The notes under the pieces: model-generated
Told to the model about the DNA's origin: nothing
The model's input: only the letters and a program-made list of their open reading frames with translations
Database searches by the model: none
Position numbers and translations under genes: made by a program
Shown here: one piece after another, positions 30,782 through 43,737 of the stretch
Numbering within the stretch: position 1 is the stretch's first letter
Layout: each line of letters begins with the position of its first letter
Source: Littorina saxatilis
Taxonomy: Eukaryota; Mollusca; Gastropoda; Littorinimorpha; Littorinidae
NCBI RefSeq assembly: GCF_037325665.1
Contig: NC_090251.1
Coordinates: 22,376,613 to 22,440,612, forward strand
Length of the DNA: 64,000 nucleotides
Reading direction: 5' to 3'

Positions 30782-33000
30782 CCGAGAGAGAGAGAGAGAG
30801 ACAGAGAGACAGAACTCAGAACTCAGAACTTTATTACATAAGGATAAAGGTTTTAGGCTTAGCCTAATCTTCCAACCTGTCCTTGGAACATATACAGAGA
30901 ATAATTGTAAACGAAAGCAAAGACTGCGCACATACACACACACACATCCACACCCACGTATACACACACACATGCACACATAAACTCACACACACACACA
31001 CACACACACACATGCACACACACACATGCACACACACATGCACACACACACACACACATACACACACATACATGCTCGCGCGCGCGAGCGTGCGCTCGCA
31101 TATCTACACACAAGCACATGCTATCATTTCATACCTAAAAGGAACAGTATCTAATCAAAGTATTAAACTAGTAAAACATCAAAATAATGGTCGAGTATAA
31201 ACATAACAAGTCGCGTAAGGCGAAAATACAATATTTAGTCAAGTAGCAGCCATTTTTCAGCAAGACCGTATACTCGTAGCATCGTCAGTCCACCGCTCAT
31301 GGCAAAGGCAGTGAAATTGACAAGAAGAGCGGGGTAGTAGTTGCGCTAAGAAGGATAGCACGCTTTTCTGTACCTCTCTTTGTTTTAACTTTCTGAGCGT
31401 GTTTTTAATCCAAACATATCATATCTATATGTTTTTGGAATCAGGAACCGACAAGGAATAAGATGAAAGTGTTTTTAAATTGATTTGGACAATCTAATTT
31501 TGATAATAATTTTTATATATTTAATTTTCAGAGCTTGTTTTTAATCCGAATATAACATATTTATATGTTTTTGGAATCAGCAAATGATGGAGAATAAGAT
31601 AAACGTAAATTTGGAGCGTTTTATAAATGTTTATTTTTTTTTACAATTTTCAGATTTTTAATGACCAAAGTCATTAATTAATTTTTAAGCCACAAAGCTG
31701 AAATGCAATACCGAACCCCGGGCTTCGTCGAAGATTACTTGACCAAAATTTCAACCAATTTGGTTGAAAAATGAGGGCGTGACAGTGCCGCCTCAACTTT
31801 CACGAAAAGCCGGATATGACGTCATCAAAGACATTTATCAAAAAAATGAAAAAAACGTATGGGGATTTCATACCCAGGAACTCTCATGTCAAATTTCATA
31901 AAGATCGGTCCAGTAGTTTAGTCTGAATCGCTCTACACACACACACACGCACACACGCACACACGCACACACGCACACACGCACACACGCACATACACCA
32001 CGACCCTCGTTTCGATTCCCCCTCGATGTTAAAATATTTAGTCAAAACTTGACTAAATATAAAAAACAAAACACTTAAGAGCATTGCATACATTATCCGA
32101 GTACACAATGGAAACTAGACATCAGGGGCAGTTTATAGTGTGCTCAAATGTGTGTGCAACTGCCTTTTAAAGGCCTTTAATGATGCGGATCGTTTGATTT
32201 CTATTGGCAAAGAATTCCACAGAGATGATCCTGAAAAAGCTAAGCTGGATTTATAAAGATCTATACGAGGAATTGGAGGAAGTAAATTTTGAGACCCATA
32301 CCTCTTCGTAACATGTGTAAAATAGGATTGCACATAACTGGGCACATCACCATGAACTACTTTATACATAAAGACAGCCTTATTGTATGCAAGGTGGGTT
32401 TTTAGGGGAAGGAAATTAAGGATGTTGAACTTCATTTCTGTAGACATGTGCGATTCATACAGGATAAGTTTTGCAGCACGACGGTACAAAGAATTGAGTT
32501 TTAATAAGTGAACATCGCTGCAGCCATCCCACAATGTCGAAGCAAAATTAATATGAGGCATTATATGAGCATGAACGAACATTTTTAATGTTTCAGACTT
32601 CGCATAATGTTTGAGTTTTGACAACAAATACAAATTCCTTGATAACACTTTGCAGAGGTTGTTTATGTGTGTTTGCCATTTCATTTCTTCATCAACAGTT
32701 ACACCAAGTATGCGGTGTTCTTTAACTTGCTGTATTTGAGTTGTACCTAAGGACAGTTGTAATTTAAGAGGACTTAGCTGATGCTTTTGTCTTGTGGTAA
32801 TAACAATGCTTTTAGTTTTTTCTGGGTGCAGTATCATGGCATTTGATGTGCACCATTTCGCAACTTCGTCCAAAGTGTTCTTCAGGGAAGAATTTACTGA
32901 TTCCAACGAGGTGTTACTGGTATGGATAGACGAATCGTCTGCAAAAAAACTCGCATTTGACTTTATCATCCGATACATGTAAAGAGACAGACCTAGCAAG
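30661..33000 (-). mobile_element. CR1-like LINE, 5'-truncated, antisense (copy 2, interrupted)
   Basis: The 3' end at 30,811-30,915 has CTCAGAA tail units and the same terminal block as copy 1. The coding part at 32,133-32,999 (289 codons) starts at the RT active site region (FADDSSI in place of the usual FADDT) and runs through thumb and C-terminus to LWNSLPIEIKR. A 'gactaaatg' element (31,208-32,066) splits the 3' UTR. Upstream, the LINE stops at a GA-rich tract near 33,000. TG/GA and CA arrays (30,661-30,810 and 30,936-31,100) lie at and within the 3' region. Confidence 0.8.
31208..32066 (-). mobile_element. 'gactaaatg' repeat, full-length copy 2 (antisense)
   Basis: It starts at AACAAGTCGCGTAAGGCG and ends at the palindromic terminus (ATTTAGTCAAAACTTGACTA). 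The embedded microsatellite is CA-type (31,938-31,995). It is inserted in the 3' UTR of the LINE at 30,811-33,000. Confidence 0.85.
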
Positions 33001-33497
33001 ACAGAGAGAGAGACAGACAGAAAGATAGAGAGAGAGAGATAGAGGGAGAGGAGGGGGAGAGAGAGGTTTGTGGGGAGGGCTGTGGGATGTAAACGAGAGG
33101 GGGGGGGGGGGGGGGGGGCTTTGTGTCGGGTTTGGTTGGATGAGAGTGTAGGGTGCTGTCAGCGGAGATCCATCATTTTACGTGCTGCTGTGAAAGGCAT
33201 TGGAACAGAAACATGTCGCTTTCACCAAAAACAAATCATGCGGCGATCGGTTGCGCCAGGCATATGGTTTCTAGCCAGGTTGTCAGTTTGCTGCCATTTA
33301 TCAATTGCCGACTGTCGGCTTTTGCACAATGCTGTAGCGCATAAATTTGCGCATGAATCAGAAGAGAGAAAAAAAAGAAAAGAAAAGAAAAGAACTTTTT
33401 ACAAAATCAGGCGTCCTTTGATTTGCCTGTGTGGGTCACAGTGTGTGTGTGCGTGCGTGCGTGCGTGCGTGCGCGTGTGTGTATATATGTGTATGCC

Positions 33498-33545
<48 letters not shown>

Positions 33546-33600
33546 TAACACTAATGGTGCTAACATGTCGGCATAGTCTTTACAAAACTGTCACATTCAT
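33001..33600. repeat. GA-rich, poly-G and (TG)n tracts
   Basis: GA/GACA-rich 33,001-33,065, a G homopolymer of about 20 at 33,098-33,118, and a TG/GCGT array at 33,435-33,543. Between them (33,120-33,430) I recognise nothing. Confidence 0.7.
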
Positions 33601-34098
33601 TGTTTCTGGCACGCTATACCGAGATATTCACCGGCTATCATTGTCAGTTAACCAGGAATCGGTTTGACATGACTGAACAGCTCTCTTTGACAAAGCAACG
33701 CCGTTATAACCTCGACGGTAAAGTGTATTATAACAACGTCAGAAACATGCTAAATAGTTGGCAAAAATCGACCCAACCAGAAACCTTGAGGGCTATTTTT
33801 GTGTTTGTTCACTTCTTGGTGCAAGCTCTTCAATAACCGCTTCTTGATAACAATTCAATACCCTGACACAGAAACCGTCGTGCACACAAAACAAAAGAGC
33901 GGTGTCCAGTGTTATCCCCTGATAGAACTCATTATCAAGTTATACTTTTGCAGCTGGGATTCATGTGTTAATTATTTGGGCGTCGTCACTTGAAGTACTA
34001 CATCCATATTTCTGGAACACATACAGTACTTTCCACAAAAACGCAAAATAGTCTATTCCAGAAAATATTCTTTTGCTTACAAGAGAATCTAAAACTAA

Positions 34099-34350
34099 TG
34101 AGGCAGAGCGCTGTTTAGAGATCTCCTAAACAAAGAAAAGTAAACGCTCTAAATTCATAGGACATGATTGTGCAATAGAATAAATGATGCAGAGCGCTGT
34201 TTAGAGATGTCATTAACAAGGAAACGATTAAGCGCTCTAAATGCATAGGACATGATTGTGCAATAGAATAAATGATGCAGAGCGCTGTTTAGAGATGTCA
34301 TTAACAAGGAAACGATTAAGCGCTCTAAATGCATAGGACATGATTGTGCA
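34099..34350. repeat. 88-bp tandem repeat, about three copies
   Basis: The unit CATAGGACATGATTGTGCAA to AAGCGCTCTAAATG recurs at 34,156, 34,244 and 34,332. The two full units are almost identical and the left one is diverged. Confidence 0.85.
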
Positions 34351-34705
34351 ATAGAGTAAGTGAGAGTTATGCGAAACCTGTCTCCTGGCACCTGAGAGAA
34401 TAACAAGCATTGAAATGAACAAACGACTTCATGGGAAGAAAAAGAAGCGATTTTGCTTACATGCTCAAATAAAACATCATTACTGCAACCAATAGACATT
34501 TCTAAACTTGCTTGCACCAGATTGCACTAGTTTTTTGTGGTCTGAGAACCAGAAGCTATAAGGTTTTCATGACGCCTTTATCGAAGAAAGTAAAAACAGG
34601 CCTACCATATATCCCCAAAACAACTGGTCTGTTCTTTTGTAGTTATGTGTAAAATGTCATATTTAGGTCAAAAATACCAATGACGTATATTATTTACAGA
34701 GCATA

Positions 34706-35650
34706 GGGGAAGGGCTCCTAATATGGACCGGCTCCTAATATGGACCACCTTCTGTTTTGACAAACTAACGGCGCTAGAGCGCTCAAAAAAGTTTTATTCT
34801 CTGTATTCACCCTCTCTGGATAACTTGCACATGTCAAAATAGTTGCAGAAACAGAAATCTCAAAACCGTTAGGCTTTTTCTCTTTTTTTCACTTTTGGCA
34901 GCGTTCACTCTAAATTTGCCGCCTAAAACGGACTCGTTTCTGTCCACAGCCAAAGCTTTACTCAAACAAAAATTGCTATATATGACAGCTAAAACCGTAT
35001 TTGTTACATTTTAGCAGTGTTGACCCCGAGTTTCTACTGCAAAAAAAAGATAATAGCAAAATCTCAAAGTATGTGCGAGTCCCCTACCTAATATGGACCA
35101 CCTTCAACAAATCGAAGAAAATAAAAGCTAAAGGCTATTTTCATTAATTCATTAAGAAGCTTGCTGGAAATAACTTATAACTAGCCCTCGAGATTTAAAA
35201 AAATTTAACAAAAAGTCTTCTTTTCGTGGAAGTTAATAATTTCACTTATTTTCACTCTGTTTTTGATAAGCTTCTTTAGTTTCCTGATGTGCTTCAAATA
35301 ATGCTCTCATCAACCCGAAACAGATAAATCTAGAGCATATTTTAATTAGGCTGACTTGTACACTAATTTGTATTATGTTATTTTGAAATATAGGGGGCTT
35401 TTTACAGTGATTCGTGAAGGCCGCTTCACTGGTCCATATTAGGCGCCCCGGCTCCTAATATGAACCCTTTGTGATTTTTTTCTGTATTTAATTTTTGCTG
35501 AATGTCTATCAAAGCTATTTCACTCTAATTAGGCCTAACAGTTAACCTAAGAGAGAAGGACTACCAAACACAAAATGAAACTTCTTCGCAAAAAAACAAG
35601 CTAGTTATCAGCATGAAACAAAAAGTGGTCCATATTAGGAGCCCTTCCCC
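34706..35650. mobile_element. 945-bp TA-flanked TIR element with repeated internal motif
   Basis: Perfect 24-bp inverted termini (GGGGAAGGGCTCCTAATA... at both ends) are bounded by TA, as expected for Tc1/mariner-like insertion. The terminal motif CTAATATGGACC recurs several times inside (34,738, 35,092, 35,430 inverted, 35,456 as a variant). No transposase frame. Confidence 0.85.
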
Positions 35651-35652
35651 TA

Positions 35653-36965
35653 CATTGGAAAATGCTGTCTTTAAGGTGAAGGGAACTAAACTAAGCTGTT
35701 CCGGACAACAGTCAGTTTCGCATTTGCTTCGTGCGTCTTTTTTTTCTTGACCAGTACTCTTGATGTGTTATTCATTGATATATATGTGTGTGTGTTTGCA
35801 CTGTACTATAATGTTATGTTATTATTTTTCTCCCAATGATTGTACAGCGCTTTGAGCAGGGTTTAACCCTGGACACACACGCTTTATAAATAATATGCAT
35901 TATTTGTATTATTACTCTTGATTTTGGCACCGTTGTGTTCCAAGACTCTGCACTTTTCGTTAAATATATTAAGATTCACTGTGTATAAACTGGATCAAAC
36001 ACGTGATAGTCGCTAATGACTAACGACATTAGTTCAGTTTTTTTCTCGATTAAGGTAAATGCTGTGACTAAGTAGAACCTGGCAGTGAGGAGGGTATTAC
36101 CGCAACAGTTGGTCTGTATCCTTATGTACCCGTGTACGTATGTTTGGTTTTGACTACCTGCTGGAGGAAGTAGATATCAGCAAAACTATTAATCATGGCC
36201 GCCATTTGCATTTTATATGTTTAATCTATCTACTTGAACATCTCTGTACAATGCATGGGGCAAACATTTACATCAGGAACCGACCAAACTGACTTGACGG
36301 TGTATTCATGGTAAATACTTGTGGAAAACGTGTGTTTTTAGTTTAGATTTGAAGAGTGCGACCCGGGAAGAGCAACTGCGGAGGTCAGCGGGCAGAGAAC
36401 AATTGAAGGGGCTTGGTATTTGAAGGATTTCTTTCCGTATGTTTCTAGTTTAAATTTTCGTATTTTGAGGAGCTTAATTTTCAGAGCTGGACCTGGGAGA
36501 GCGAGAGGGTTCGTAAAAGTTCAGTACTGAGGATAGGTATAGTATTTAGACTGAACTTTTGAGCAATTCTCAAAACCGTCGGGGTTTCACAAATAAACAC
36601 GGCCGCCAAGTACACAACAACTTTGAATTTGCTTTGAACTGTGTAACCATAGCGAGAAAACAGTTGTGATCGCCGGGAATCGATTTCTCGTTTCCCCCTA
36701 TCCCCCGCATTGCATATAAAGCCTGTTGGCGCCGCGAGACATGCGACACTGATTGCAAGCAGGGTCGTATTACAAGTGCATTGTGTCATTTTGCACTGTT
36801 TAAACATAGTGCGCGAATACCACACGTTGATCTCCCTTTTGAAGATAATGTGCATGCAGCAGCTAGCACCAAAGGTAAAAGCCGGCGGCAGAGCAAGATT
36901 TGGTTCAGTCAGTTCAGTGTTGGGTCAGTTTCATTCAAGAACAAATCCCCGAATTGAAGAAAGGT
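35653..36965. other. Gene-free interval
   Basis: No credible coding frame. The segment 35,840-35,910 (AGCGCTTTGAGCAGGG and CTTTATAAATAATATGC) resembles LINE/SINE 3' ends, and 36,320-36,530 looks like an old repeat, but neither is firmly assigned. Confidence 0.4.
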
Positions 36966-37039
36966 GTTGACGGGCGTAATGGTCTGGTGAATAAGACGCC
37001 GGCTTCCCGAAGTGGGTTTGAATCGCGGCCGCGCCTGTT
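36966..37039 (+). mobile_element. tRNA-like SINE head
   Basis: A tRNA-like block with a B-box-like GGGTTTGAATC and an anticodon-arm-like AATAAGACGCCGGC. It resembles the head of the tRNA-derived SINE at 47,644-48,029 in layout and in the GCGGCCGC segment after the B box. It stops at a T-run where a LINE tail starts. Not a functional tRNA gene: the acceptor stem is not closed. Confidence 0.5.
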
Positions 37040-38912
37040 TTTTTCCAAGTCAAGTCAAGTCAATATTTATTTCAAAAACCCCTAGGGTTACATGAATAAA
37101 ATAAAAATTGCAATAAACACGACAAAAAAGATATATGTATTAATGAGACACAACACTTCTAATTAACCGAAAATGAATCAAGCTTAATTCATAACAAAAT
37201 AATTGTAATCATACTTTTTTTTACAGGAATGTATATGTTTCTGTGTTTGTTTTTGTTTTAATAAAAAAAACACGTGATCAAATAATCAGAACTCTTTCAA
37301 AATACTCTTAATAAAATATATTAAATTCAATAACTTTCGTTTCTTTGTTAATTCAAATAAATGTTTAAATTTTACTGCATTTGAATTTCTACGAAAATAC
37401 AATGGTAAAAACCTTTTCCTCACATTTTCAAAAAAATGACACTGAAATATATAATGAAATTCATCCCCGAGTTCTCCAGACTGGCATTTAACACATATTC
37501 TTTCGTTATGTGGTATATTTAACATTCGGCCTTTCTGTATTGGTAATTTATGATTTAATGTTCTAAAACGTAAAAAAGAGAGTGCTGGGTTATTGGGTAA
37601 AATGTTCAAATAATTTTCAAATATAAATGTATCTTTAAACAATCTATAATTCAAAAAAGTTTCTTTTTCATTTAATTCTGAAAACCACGATTGTATATAT
37701 TGATCTTTTAGGCATTGCAACGTTTTCAATTTAAACCATTTTTCAGAACATCGTAAATTAAACTGGTCATGCCAAAAACCACTAAGACCAAGAGCATTTA
37801 AAGTTGTTTCAACATGTTTTAAATAGGGTGCTTCATATATGTTATTTACATAAAGGCTATGCAAAAAAAGGATACAATACATTTGAAAACTTATTACTAT
37901 TATTACAATCCACCAATTTGAACCAAAAACTAAATATTCTATTTTTTACGAGGACATCTAGTGGAAATTTGCCTAATTCGCCTAATACCATACACGTTGG
38001 GGTCGACTTTCTCAATTTCAAAATAATCTTATAAAAACGTAGCTGCAATTTTGTTGCTAAATTTACCGAATTTGGTCCCCATACTTCACAGCCATATAAC
38101 ATAATCGGTGCAACTATTCTATCAAACAATTCAATTTGTATATCTATGGACAACGACAATTTTCTACACTTCTTTAACAAGCTAAACATTGCTCGAGAGG
38201 CCTTATCATATAACAACTTTTGTGATTTATTAAACTTATTATTATAATTAAAAAATAGACCCAAATATTGAAAACCGAACACGACCTCAACTAATTCATC
38301 TTTGTATTTGAATACTGGCAAATTTCGTATTTTACCTCTTGAAAAAACAACTATTTTCGTTTTTTTGGCGTTCACCCGCAAACTCCACAGATCGCAGTAT
38401 TCGGACAACACATTAAGCGAGTCTTGTAATGCTTCTGGGGATTCTGCTAAAATGGTTGTATCATCTGCATATAATAAAATAAACATTTTAAACATCAGCT
38501 CAGCGTCATCCGGCTGTAAGTCCAACATAGCAATCTCTCTTTCAATAGTAGGGAGGTGTTCAGTTTTATCAAACATATAAGCTTGTAAGTCATTTAAATA
38601 CACAGCAAACAATGCAGGTGACAAGTTTTCCCCTTGATGTACACCGGTAAAACATTGAAAGAAATCTGACTTTTGGTTACCTACCAAAACACATGACTTG
38701 GCCTTACTATACAAATTTTGAATAATATTTAGCATTCGCCCATTTATTCCAGCGTCAAACATCTTCTTCCATAGAAAAGCTCTTTTCACATAATCAAATG
38801 CTTTTTCATAGTCAATAAAAAGACAATATAACCTTTTTCTCTTTGATAGAAAGTAATCAATAATACTATGTAAAGTAAAAATGTGGTCGAGGGTTGAATG
38901 ACCGATCTCCCA
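37040..38912 (-). mobile_element. 5'-truncated non-LTR retrotransposon (LINE) with RT, antisense
   Basis: On minus the frame from about 38,912 to 37,857 holds RT motifs: STLDHIFTLHSI, FIDYEKAFDYV, GVHQGENLSPALFAVYLNDL, LLYADDTTI (the YADD catalytic site) and RVNAKKTK. After a frameshift near 37,870 the next frame (37,882-37,286) gives the C-terminal region with a zinc-binding CVKCQ...H...C motif. The tail is TGACT-type units (37,047-37,065). The endonuclease and ORF1 are missing (5' truncation at about 38,912). The clade is not certain; I/Jockey-like. Confidence 0.8.
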
Positions 38913-38999
38913 GGTCAACTGATTTGCAGGCCTTATCCCCCTTTGTGTGTACACGCAAGCACAAGACCATGTGCTCACGGAACACATCCTGTTATCCAT
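38909..38999 (+). mobile_element. Body fragment of a tRNA-derived SINE
   Basis: CCGATCTCCCAGGTCAACT, TGTACACGCAAGCACAAGACC and CCTGT.ATCCATG match in order the sense strand of the SINE at 47,644-48,029. The head side is replaced by the LINE and the tail side by the GAGGGCCCC element. Confidence 0.75.
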
Positions 39000-39190
39000 G
39001 AGGGCCCCAAAGGGTTTAAAATCGTGATCGTGATCGTGATTGGTGTTTTTTGACCTTTCTGTGACCGTGATAGCCGAAATTTCCATTTCTGTGATCGTGA
39101 TGGGACTTTGCCCGTGATCCGTGATGACAAAAAAATCAAGTCTCGTGATCGTGATTGTCATTTGTTTTCGTGATCGTGATGGGCATTATT
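39000..39190 (+). mobile_element. GAGGGCCCC element, left terminus
   Basis: It starts with GAGGGCCCCAAAGGG directly after ATCCAT and continues as many spaced GTGATCGTGA motifs to about 39,185. The inverted terminus with the same kind of interior occurs at 53,895-54,038. No coding sequence. Confidence 0.65.
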
Positions 39191-39348
39191 GCAAAGCATT
39201 TTATTTTCAACGTACATTTTTCACAGCTGTATCACTCTTTGAGTATGATCCTCTAATTCGTCAAGGAGCTAGCCTAATCCCGATTGAAGGGAAGCAACAA
39301 CACATTCAGAAATATGATTTTGACAGCGATTGCTTCCCTTTAAGAGAA

Positions 39349-39560
39349 CCAATACGAATACGAATACGAATACGAATACGAATACTTTATTATCTCATAC
39401 AGAGAAATTTCAGTGTGGTGCACATTAAAAGACAAACAAATAATAAGACAACAGATAAAAATACCATACGAAGCATACTACACTCGCGCACGCATATGTA
39501 CACTAACAGGAATAGTAACATGATTCCAAATAGGTTAATTGCCGTCAGCTTTAGCTAAAA
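39349..39560 (-). mobile_element. (GAATAC)n plus LINE-like 3' end (antisense)
   Basis: Six CGAATA units pass into CTTTATTATCTCATACAGAG, the arrangement of a LINE 3' tail on the minus strand. Nothing upstream is recognisable as LINE coding. Confidence 0.5.
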
Positions 39561-39964
39561 GTTTACCGCTAAAAACTATCATTATCACAGGACTAGATAT
39601 GTCATTGAACAATATTTATCACAGGACTAGTCATTCGAGGGTTATCACACTCAGCATAAGGGTGCACATCAAAGAGTATAAAAAATATTCATCACACAAA
39701 AAAGAGATCCAATCAGAAGGCGAATTGAAAAAGTCTGCCAAACTTCATCCAATGGAAGGGCTTCGTGCTAAAGTTTTGAGTGCATTCAGTCAAATTCGAA
39801 TTCGAAGATCAAAAATGGCGTGCAGCAGTACTGTCATCGAACTTCTGTTATATTTTGTGGATTCAAGCCAGACCAAAGCAGGCGGCGAGAATGCCTTCCT
39901 TGGTGGAAAGGTCAGGCTACGGGTCCGTCTTGCCGAAGACGAAATGTCAAGGCATGTCATCTAT

Positions 39965-40397
39965 CAGGGCCGGACTAGGTAAGTACTAGGGGGGGGGGGG
40001 GGGGGGTTACAGATGGGGGACCAGGGGGCAAAGCCCCTTGTTGGGGCTTGCAAGGGGCTTCGCCCCCTTGAAGCTGAACGTTTTTTGATGTTTCTGGAGG
40101 GAAAGGAATCCTCTCGTTGAACGAAAAAGGTAAATTCGACAGCAAGCTGTAGGCCTATAGGCAATGAAGAAGAATTGAGATTGTAAGGACTCATACTTTT
40201 CATCACAAAAATCGTTGAAGAAAAATGTCCGTTTCGAAAGGGGGTGAGAGGTGCGATTTCTCCTCGGATTTCATGATGATCCAGATGCAACACCCCCCCC
40301 CCCTCCCTCCCCCACAAAAAAAAGCGTTTGGGTGGTACATGCTTAAGCCGGGGGGTTGCGCAACTCCTGTACCCCCCCTCTCTCTAGTCCGGCCCTG
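39965..40397. mobile_element. hAT-like non-autonomous element, 433 bp, copy 2
   Basis: Termini CAGGGCCGGACTAG and CTAGTCCGGCCCTG are flanked by 5-bp direct repeats TCTAT (39,960-39,964 and 40,398-40,402). The interior has G-runs and GGGGCTTCGCCCCC-type palindromes shared with the copies at 13,050 and 53,366. Confidence 0.85.
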
Positions 40398-40402
40398 TCT
40401 AT

Positions 40403-41280
40403 GTTGCTCTATGACTGTTCTGAATGTAGGCAAAGATTGATCTTGAAATTTGTTCAAGATCTTTGAGTTTGATTGAGATCATTGACATTGTCGACATTGC
40501 CACGTCCGGCTGTCACTCGCTCAGTGTGACCTCGACTGGCTGTCTGATCGATCAGTCGAGTCTGCGTGTAGCCAAAACCGAAACTAGAAATGTGTTTTTA
40601 ATCCCAGCAACGTTGACACGCTTGGCATAGATTCTAATTGTCGCTTCTTTTGCATTAAAGGTACTGAACTTGTCAAATCCAGGTGCACGGAGCCCCTGGG
40701 GCTTTTAGTCATACCTCAGGCAGCTATCCGTTAGAAGAACTACCAAGTTTCATTGACTTGCACCCAAAGAGTCAAGAACTGCGATTTTTTTACGAATTAA
40801 TTTCGTACTCGGACCCGGCTGGTCTTGGCCTATTTTTGGATCTAAATTTAGATCAGGTAGATCACCACATCATGCACAAAAAGACACGTCACTAGCAAAC
40901 TATGTCAGACGTCATCATGAGTTTGTGTAAAACAAAATGGAGGCCGGAATCACTCAGTTGAATCGAACTCCGACCAAACACCACGTAATAACTAGGTTAA
41001 TTTTTGCACTCGCGTGAACAAGAAACTGTCGAGCTTCACAGATGTCGTCGTTGGGTAGTTTTGGGTTTGTTTTACTACCATTGGAGGATTTTTGAACTGT
41101 AAATGCACCGCAGCTGCAACAAAAACGCAAAACGAAGGCTGTGAGCTGCACTGTGCCTTTAAGCTTGGATTTATTTTAGCGCCTGTAAACTTATCAACAA
41201 TGGGTTAAATTCAGGAACTATGGCGGGGAGACGTGCCAGTTTGGGTCACTTGATCCTCATGTCAAAGTCGACCAAAGTCA
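40403..41280. other. Gene-free interval left of the P element
   Basis: No convincing frame or repeat family was recognised. Short frames at 40,683-40,895 and 40,954-41,151 lack domain features. Confidence 0.4.
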
Positions 41281-41873
41281 TGTTCGTTGGGTAGTGATTT
41301 TTTCCGAAATGTAGCGAAATGTAGCAAAAAGTAGCGAAATGTAGCGAAAAGTAGCGAAATGTAGCGAAAAGTAGCGAAATGTAGCGAAAAGTAGCGAAAT
41401 GTAGCTCACCAAATACACGATTTAAATGCTATTCGTAAATCAAACAGTAGTGAAACTGTTACTTGTTCTCATGAGCTGAGTTTTGTCTGCTGTTGAGTCG
41501 AAATCAGCTGTAATGTTGATTTAATTTCCACAAGTACAGCCATCGTCGGTTTGTTATTTTTCGATCAGCTTGGTCTGTAGTTTGCTGTTGGGATTCAGGA
41601 AGCTGTAAGTACTGTCTTTATGTTAGTTTGTAAATATTGAGGATTTTATATGAATAAAATTAAATGATCTTTCAAAACATGATGTGAGAATATGTGAGTT
41701 TGTTTGTTTGATCTGCGGATCTGATGATCATGTTCAATGTGTGATTTTGGCCAGGGTAACCTTTTAATTGTTTTGATGGATGTATAATTGTATTGCTGCA
41801 ATTTGACTCTAATGTAACTGTAAATATTATTGTGAACTTGTCAGAATTAATGTGAATAATTCTGCCTTGTTTT

Positions 41874-42748
41874 TTACATTTAGTCAAGTTTTGACTAAAT
41901 GTTTTAACGTAGAGGGGGGAATCGAGACGAGGGTCGTGGTGTATGTGCGTGTGTGTGTGTGTGTGTGTCTGTCTGTGTGTGTGTAGAGCGATTCAGACTA
42001 AACTACTGGACCGATCTTTATGAAATTTGACATGAGAGTTCCTGGGTATGAAATCCCCGAACGTTTTTTTCATTTTTTTGATAAATGTCTTTGATGACGT
42101 CATATCCGGCTTTTCGTGAAAGTTGAGGCGGCACTGTCACGCCCTCATTTTTCAACCAAATTGGTTGAAATTTTGGTCAAGTAATCTTCGACGAAGCCCG
42201 GGGTTCGGTATTGCATTTCAGCTTGGTGGCTTAAAAATTAATTAATGACTTTGGTCATTAAAAATCTGAAAATTGTAAAAAAAAATAAAAATTTATAAAA
42301 CGATCCAAATTTACGTTCATCTTATTCTCCATCATTTTCTGATTCCAAAAACATATAAATATGTTATGTTTGGATTAAAAACAAGCTCTGAAAATTAAAT
42401 ATATAAAAATTATTATCAAAATTAAATTGTCGAAATCAATTTAAAAACACTTTCATCTTATTCCTTGTCGGTTCCTGATTCCAAAAACATATCGATATGA
42501 TATGTTTGGATTAAAAACACGTTCAGAAAGTTAAAACAAAGAGAGGTACAGAAAAGCGTGCTATCTTTCTTAGCGCAACTACTACCCCGCTCTTCTTGTC
42601 AATTTCACTGCCTTTGCCATGAGCGGTGGACTGACGATGCTACGAGTATACGGTCTTGCTGAAAAATGGCATTGCGTTCAGTTTCATTCTGTGAGTTCGA
42701 CAGCTACTTGACTAAATGTTGTATTTTCGCCTTACGCGACTTGTTTTA
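41874..42748 (+). mobile_element. 'gactaaatg' repeat, full-length copy 3
   Basis: All family blocks are present, from the palindromic terminus (ACATTTAGTCAAGTTTTG) through the TG microsatellite (41,948-41,990) to TTCGCCTTACGCGACTTG. It is inserted in the left part of the P element and is very close in sequence to copy 2, so probably young. Confidence 0.9.
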
Positions 42749-42749
42749 T

Positions 42750-43672
42750 GTTTCAATGAACACTTGTATTATTTTGAGAATGAAAGCTGTTCACTGTATT
42801 TAGCAATTATGCTTACATAGATCATTGACTTTCTCAGGTTGTGAATTGCGCGGTCGTGATGTAGCCAGGAAACTGTCAGCATCGATCACTGTCATGTGGA
42901 CCACATCCTTTGTACCAAAGACTGTAAAACAGTTTCAACCCAACCACTTTGTGGTCCTTTTAGACAAACGTTGTGCAACTCACACATTGTTCTGATGATG
43001 ATCCTGATGATAATAGTCAAAAATCTTCAGATGAAAATGATGATGACTTCCAGTAAAAATCTCGTAAAAATCTCGTACGCAAAAATGGGATGCGGGTGAA
43101 GGGATAATGCCAATAAGTGATCTCGCGCACACGAATGTCGCGCCACCCTCCTTCCACCCCTTCCACCACCAAGACTAACAGGGGACAAGGGAGTAAACAT
43201 TTCGTACACCTGGCATGGGAAGTTAAATTGCTTGTGTTGGGGTGAAGTAATTCATTCGTTATTTATTCGTCAGGGGAGTAACATTTTTGTACGAAATGTT
43301 TACTCGGAACTCACCTGTCTTGGGGAGTAATTTTCTCGTGTAATGGGTGAGTGCTTTTTTGGCTCACGTAAGTGTAGCCTATGCGATGATAAACTTTGTC
43401 TGTCTGTGCGTGCGTGCGTGCGTGCGTATGTATGTATGTGTGTATGTCTGTGGTAGAAACTTTAACATTTCCGAGTCTATGGATTACGTCAGTCTCGGTC
43501 AAAAGTGTTCGACGTGTGTGATAGAAACTATTTGAAGACGTCACATTATGACGTAAGAGGGTTAGACGTCACGCAAAGGAATTACTGAAAGTCTCGGTCA
43601 TTGTTATTGTGAGCGGGCCGAGACTTCTTGGCAGATCCAGGGTCTCGCTTTCTTGCATAGTTTCACCTATGC

Positions 43673-43737
<65 letters not shown>

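Noticed and set aside
37857-39161. 434-codon frame taken as a host gene
   Set aside because: Carries RT motifs and YADD; its first ~80 codons are chance read-through of SINE and GTGATCGTGA sequence.
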